DNA from: Streptomyces sp. CB00455
GTDB lineage: Bacteria > Actinomycetota > Actinomycetes > Streptomycetales > Streptomycetaceae
Direction of reading: 5' to 3'
DNA length: 64,000 nt
Assembly: GCF_001905445.1 (NCBI RefSeq)
Contig: NZ_LIVQ01000004.1
Coordinates: forward strand, 5,462-69,461
The notes under the pieces were generated by a model that searched no databases, was not told the DNA's origin, and saw only the letters and a program-made list of their open reading frames with translations. The position numbers and the translations under genes are program-made. Within the stretch, counting starts at the first letter, position 1; each line of letters starts with the position of its first letter. Positions 62,873-64,000 of this stretch are shown one piece after another.

Positions 62873-64000
62873 TCACCACTCGTCGGTGTCACCGTACTTC
62901 CCCGGGTTCTGGGCTCGGTCCACAGCCTGTGCACACGCTTCGGCGAAGGCTTCTTCCACAGCAGCCTTCTCCGTCCCCCGCACCTGGGCCTCGACTTCCT
63001 GGCCCGTGCCGGGGCGCCGGGCCGTGCGCCAGGCCGAGGCCTGGTCGGTGTAGCGCTCGGTCTCGAAGTCCCAGGCTGGCACTGACCACTGTTCCGGGAG
63101 TCCGGTCGCCGCGCGTTCCCCACCTGGGAGGAACAAGGCTCGGGCGTGGAAGACAACGGTCCGCTCAGGCACGCAGTCGCGGATGGCTCTCGCCACGCCG
63201 GGGCTCTGGTGTTCCCAGCGCCAGCGGTCCCATTCCTCGACCTCGGCGGTGTGGTCGGGCCAGTCTTTGCTCCAGCGTGCGACGACCTCGTCGGCGTGCT
63301 CGCGGTGGAGGAAGGGCACGCGCCGCTCGCCGAGACGGGCGACGTGGACCACCAACTCTGCGGGAACGGGGCTCTGGCCTGCCTCCGGCGCGGCACTTCC
63401 CTCCGCCTGGTCCGTGCCCCACAGGAGGCCGCCGATCTTGTCCGCGGTGTCCTTCAGGACGCGGCTGGTGAGGTGCTGGTAGCGACGCCGCATCCGCGCG
63501 GACTTGCCTGGCTCCCAGCCCATGATGGCATCGACGACCGCGTCGGGGACGCTGAGGATCAGCAGGACGGTGGCCGCGGTGTGGCGGGCGTCGTGGAGGC
63601 GGCCGTCTCGGACCTCGGCAGCCTTCAGTAGCTCCTTCCACTTGTGGTAGTCGGTGTTGGGGTTCAAGGGCTCGCCGACCGGCGAGGTGAAGACGTAGCC
63701 CTTCTCGGTCCACAGGTCGCGGGCGAGGGCTCGCTCACGGGCCTGCGCCTCCTTGTGGCGGCGGAGGAGTTCCATCAGCTCGTCCGGAGCGCCGATGGGC
63801 CTCTGACCGGCGCGGGACTTCGCGCTCTTGGTCTCTCGCCTGGTGTTGATCTTCTGGGGGCAAAAGCCGGGCTTGTGACCGCAGCGATCACCGCAGCCGT
63901 GCTTGTAGCGGGGCCGTAGCCGGCCACGCCGTACGCGGATCACGCCGAGCTCGAAGTCCACGTCGTCCCACTGCATGCCCAGGACCTCGCCCTGGCGAAG
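62873..64000 (-). CDS. int: Tyrosine site-specific integrase, N-terminus cut by window edge
   Basis: Partial: 375 residues to the stop, continuing past the right end. The frame enters as LRQGEVLGMQWDDVDF, which contains the first catalytic Arg. Later come the HxxR box in LHDARHTAATVLL and the Tyr nucleophile in RRRYQHLTSRVL. A Cys-rich insert (HGCGDRCGHKPGFCPQ) sits between the first Arg and the His box, as in other actinobacterial element integrases. About 195 residues follow the Tyr, much more than usual, with no recognised domain. It should integrate the element that starts at tRNA-Ser. Confidence 0.88.
   Translation of the reverse strand, partial: LRQGEVLGMQWDDVDFELGVIRVRRGRLRPRYKHGCGDRCGHKPGFCPQKINTRRETKSAKSRAGQRPIGAPDELMELLRRHKEAQARERALARDLWTEKGYVFTSPVGEPLNPNTDYHKWKELLKAAEVRDGRLHDARHTAATVLLILSVPDAVVDAIMGWEPGKSARMRRRYQHLTSRVLKDTADKIGGLLWGTDQAEGSAAPEAGQSPVPAELVVHVARLGERRVPFLHREHADEVVARWSKDWPDHTAEVEEWDRWRWEHQSPGVARAIRDCVPERTVVFHARALFLPGGERAATGLPEQWSVPAWDFETERYTDQASAWRTARRPGTGQEVEAQVRGTEKAAVEEAFAEACAQAVDRAQNPGKYGDTDEW

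Overview
The window is a piece of a Streptomyces chromosome. It has very high G+C with strong third-position G/C bias, a 68-residue BldC, an NsdA-type sporulation-associated protein, a valine dehydrogenase, a short Lsr2 paralogue, a DUF3073 protein and an LAXTG wall-anchor signal. From memory, the gene order from the NADH dehydrogenase to dnaX closely matches a conserved core segment of streptomycete genomes (S. coelicolor numbering about SCO4119 down to SCO4067); no search was run.

Layout. 1-736: 5' end of a 16S rRNA gene (minus) with its leader and promoter region. 736-9.5 kb: MarR regulator/MFS exporter pair, a PAS-PP2C-ATPase phosphatase, type II NADH dehydrogenase, a TetR regulator, and a large ECF sigma factor fused to an anti-sigma-like zinc finger, membrane segments and an NPCBM-like domain. 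10-20 kb: an orphan asparagine-synthetase/lasso-cyclase-like protein, the NsdA-like protein, L-2-hydroxyglutarate oxidase, TrmB, PrsW-type protease, M23 peptidase. 20-27.4 kb: tRNA-fMet, LAXTG surface protein, tRNA-Lys, RGG-tailed DEAD-box helicase, lipoprotein, a zincin-crcB-crcB operon, and a tRNA Glu-Asp-Phe cluster. 27.7-36 kb: HrpA, a second tRNA-Asp, bldC, vdh, DUF3073. 36-55 kb: purine biosynthesis genes (purM, purF, purSQL, purC, purD) interleaved with a sulfatase preceded by a cysteine-type leader peptide, META lipoprotein, MDMPI-family protein, Lsr2-like protein, three tRNA-Gly genes around a two-component system, a DMFase-like protein and a degenerate M48-like membrane protein. 55-57.6 kb: dnaX and the small SRP RNA gene.

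At 57.7 kb a tRNA-Ser(GGA) gene marks the probable boundary of an integrated element. Beyond it are a complete two-gene Type III restriction-modification system (mod-res, one-nucleotide overlap, less G/C-biased codons than the core) and, convergent to it, a tyrosine integrase that runs off the window end. This is the accessory part of the window.

Themes. Nearly all transcription units end in long perfect hairpins, many shared by convergent genes. De novo purine synthesis is complete from PRPP to SAICAR except for purN and the purEK steps, which are not here. The most unusual signals are the sigma/anti-sigma/NPCBM fusion, a tRNA-Gly(TCC) that has lost the G18-U55 elbow contact and a normal T stem, the leader peptide plus hairpin ahead of a sulfatase, the orphan lasso-cyclase homologue, the inverted-repeat cluster upstream of bldC, and the tRNA-Ser-linked R-M element with an extended integrase.
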